From Serratia marcescens (GTDB lineage: Bacteria; Pseudomonadota; Gammaproteobacteria; Enterobacterales; Enterobacteriaceae): 64,000 nucleotides of DNA. The number at the start of each line of letters is the position of its first letter. Positions within the stretch are counted from its first letter, which is position 1. A model generated the notes under the pieces. The model was not told the DNA's origin, ran no database searches, and worked only from the letters and a program-made list of their open reading frames with translations. The DNA lies in assembly GCF_006715005.1 (NCBI RefSeq), contig NZ_VFMJ01000001.1, forward strand, positions 2,232,001 through 2,296,000. The letters are read 5' to 3'. This document shows, piece by piece, positions 62,742 through 64,000 of the stretch. The position numbers and the translations under genes were made by a program.

Positions 62742-63857
62742 ATGATGTCTAAAGGCATTTCCAAAGGATTCTTTATTCTGATCCTGTTTATCGTCACCGC
62801 CGCCTTTCTCGACGTGCTGGGGCCTTACTACTCCTCGGTGCTGTGGGCAATTATTCTGGCGGTGATTTTCCATCCGGTAAAAAAGAAGCTGAAGCAGTAC
62901 GTCGGCGAACGTAACGGCGTGGTGTCGCTGCTGACGGTGGCGCTAATCTGCCTGATCGTGTTCACGCCGTTGGCGATCATCGCCTCGTCGCTGGCGATGG
63001 AATTCAACGTGATCTACACCAAGCTGCAAACCAACAACAGCCAATTGCCGACCATGCTGGCGGACTTTATGCGCCACCTGCCCGGCTGGGCGCAGCGCTT
63101 CCTGGCGGAGCATAACCTCAATAACGCCGCCGAAATCCAAAAGCAGCTTTCTGACGTAGCGCTCAAAGGTGGACAATACCTGGCGGGCAGCGTCTTCCTG
63201 ATCGGCAAAGGCACCTTCAACTTCGTCGTCGGCTTCGGCGTGATGCTCTACCTGCTGTTCTTCCTGCTGAAAGACGGCCCCTATCTGGTGAACCTGGCGC
63301 TCGAAGCGCTGCCGCTCTCCCAGCACGTGAAGCACCACCTGTTCGTGAAATTCGCCGCCGTCTCCCGCGCCACCGTCAAGGGCACGGTAGTGGTCGCCGT
63401 AGTGCAAGGTGCGCTCGGCGGGCTGGCCTTTTACTTTACCGGCATCGACGGCAGCCTGCTGTGGGGCGCGCTGATGGCCTTCCTGTCGATCATCCCGGCC
63501 GTGGGCTCTGCCATTATCTGGGTGCCGGCGGTGATCTACTTCTTCGCCACCGGCATGCTGTGGAAAGCCATTTTCCTGGTGGTGTTCTTCGTGGTGGTGA
63601 TCGGCCTGGTGGACAACATCCTGCGCCCGCTGCTGGTGGGCAAAGACACCAAAATGCCTGACTACCTGATCCTGATCTCCACCCTGGGCGGCATGGAGAT
63701 CTACGGCATCAACGGCTTCGTCATCGGCCCCTTGATCGCCGCGCTGTTCATCGCCTGCTGGAACATCCTGTCCGGCCGCGACAGCGAGGAGAATATCGAA
63801 GAGATCGACGAAGAATTCATCGAGGAAGGCAAGAATCATCCCGACGCGGCGGAGTAA
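62742..63857 (+). CDS. AI-2E family transporter (YdiK-like)
   Basis: 371 aa protein of the AI-2E/PerM family, with a hydrophobic N-terminus, the SVLWAIILAVIFHPVKKKL block near the start, and several membrane helices up to FVIGPLIAALFIACW. It ends with an acidic tail (SEENIEEIDEEFIEEGK). The name reflects the family; it is not evidence for autoinducer-2 export. It resembles E. coli YdiK. GAGGGACG precedes the ATG. Confidence 0.82.
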   Translation: MMSKGISKGFFILILFIVTAAFLDVLGPYYSSVLWAIILAVIFHPVKKKLKQYVGERNGVVSLLTVALICLIVFTPLAIIASSLAMEFNVIYTKLQTNNSQLPTMLADFMRHLPGWAQRFLAEHNLNNAAEIQKQLSDVALKGGQYLAGSVFLIGKGTFNFVVGFGVMLYLLFFLLKDGPYLVNLALEALPLSQHVKHHLFVKFAAVSRATVKGTVVVAVVQGALGGLAFYFTGIDGSLLWGALMAFLSIIPAVGSAIIWVPAVIYFFATGMLWKAIFLVVFFVVVIGLVDNILRPLLVGKDTKMPDYLILISTLGGMEIYGINGFVIGPLIAALFIACWNILSGRDSEENIEEIDEEFIEEGKNHPDAAE

Positions 63858-63879
63858 CCCTCTCGCAGCGAATCACACA

Positions 63880-63905
63880 GGGGCCCAATTGGGCCCCTTT
63901 TTTGT
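63880..63905 (+). terminator. Terminator after the YdiK-like gene
   Basis: GGGGCCCAATTGGGCCCC perfect stem followed by TTTTTTGT. Confidence 0.92.
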
Positions 63906-63949
63906 CTGTGGTATCCTTGCCGTGCTTACAAGGAAGAACGGGTTTCGTT

Positions 63950-64000
63950 ATGCTTATTTTTTACGCCACGCTGGCTATCGCCTTCACTCTGCTGTGCCTG
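63950..64000 (+). CDS. Start of a gene cut by the window edge, N-terminal 17 codons
   Basis: ATG at 63950 with AAGGAAG upstream. The first residues MLIFYATLAIAFTLLCL are hydrophobic, so it is a membrane or exported protein. Too short to name. Confidence 0.6.
   Translation, partial: MLIFYATLAIAFTLLCL

Overview
The window is chromosomal DNA of a high-GC enterobacterium, most likely Serratia marcescens or a close relative. The evidence is a serralysin-family protease, a chromosomal SmaQnr-type pentapeptide protein, a meso-2,3-butanediol dehydrogenase of the Serratia type, and an E. coli-like prc-proQ-msrC-letA-letB-rsmF-yebV backbone. Almost all of it is ordinary coding sequence. I see no phage, insertion sequence, CRISPR array or rRNA. 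Identifications rest on recalled family knowledge and visible motifs; no search was run.

Region by region. 1-8.8 kb: prc (cut by the window edge), proQ, msrC, letA/letB (lipid transport across the envelope) and rsmF. 9.0-15.7 kb: a complete archaic (Csu-type) chaperone-usher pilus operon, inserted between rsmF and yebV, which are neighbours in E. coli. Its major subunit gene is tandemly duplicated together with its leader. 15.8-18.1 kb: yebV and small or poorly known genes (C39-like peptidase, ASCH protein, two tiny membrane proteins). 18.2-23.4 kb: a secreted serralysin paralogue, a 2-hydroxycarboxylate/Na+ symporter and pckA. 23.4-26.7 kb: a TetR regulator divergent from a PhlG-like hydrolase with a long perfect operator, a GFA protein and an MHS-family transporter. 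26.8-30.7 kb: sucrose uptake and hydrolysis genes (cscB, cscA, cscR) with paired operators. 30.7-35.8 kb: two histidine-utilisation units (hutF-hutD on the minus strand; hutC, hutI-hutG on the plus strand) sharing a TTGTATATACA operator motif.

36-45 kb: a serine hydrolase, a secreted AroQ chorismate mutase, a CigR/RcnB-like protein, tsx, an HD hydrolase divergent from a GlxA-type regulator with an inverted repeat between them, and yddG. 43.7-51.1 kb: the putrescine (Puu) pathway, with puuP and puuA on the minus strand divergent from puuD-puuR-puuC-puuB. 51-58.8 kb: butanediol dehydrogenase, a universal stress protein, a YcaC-like hydrolase, an aberrant tRNA-like sequence, a cspA-type cold-shock gene with a cold-box leader, a LysE exporter, a LexA-boxed qnr gene, an SMP-30-like protein and small hypotheticals. 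59-64 kb: an MFS transporter, a LysR regulator divergent from an SDR-tautomerase pair, and a YdiK-like permease.

Functional theme: the window joins housekeeping envelope and RNA genes to nutrient modules (sucrose, histidine, putrescine, malate or citrate, nucleosides) and surface or secreted factors. Most catabolic modules carry their own repressor and visible operators.
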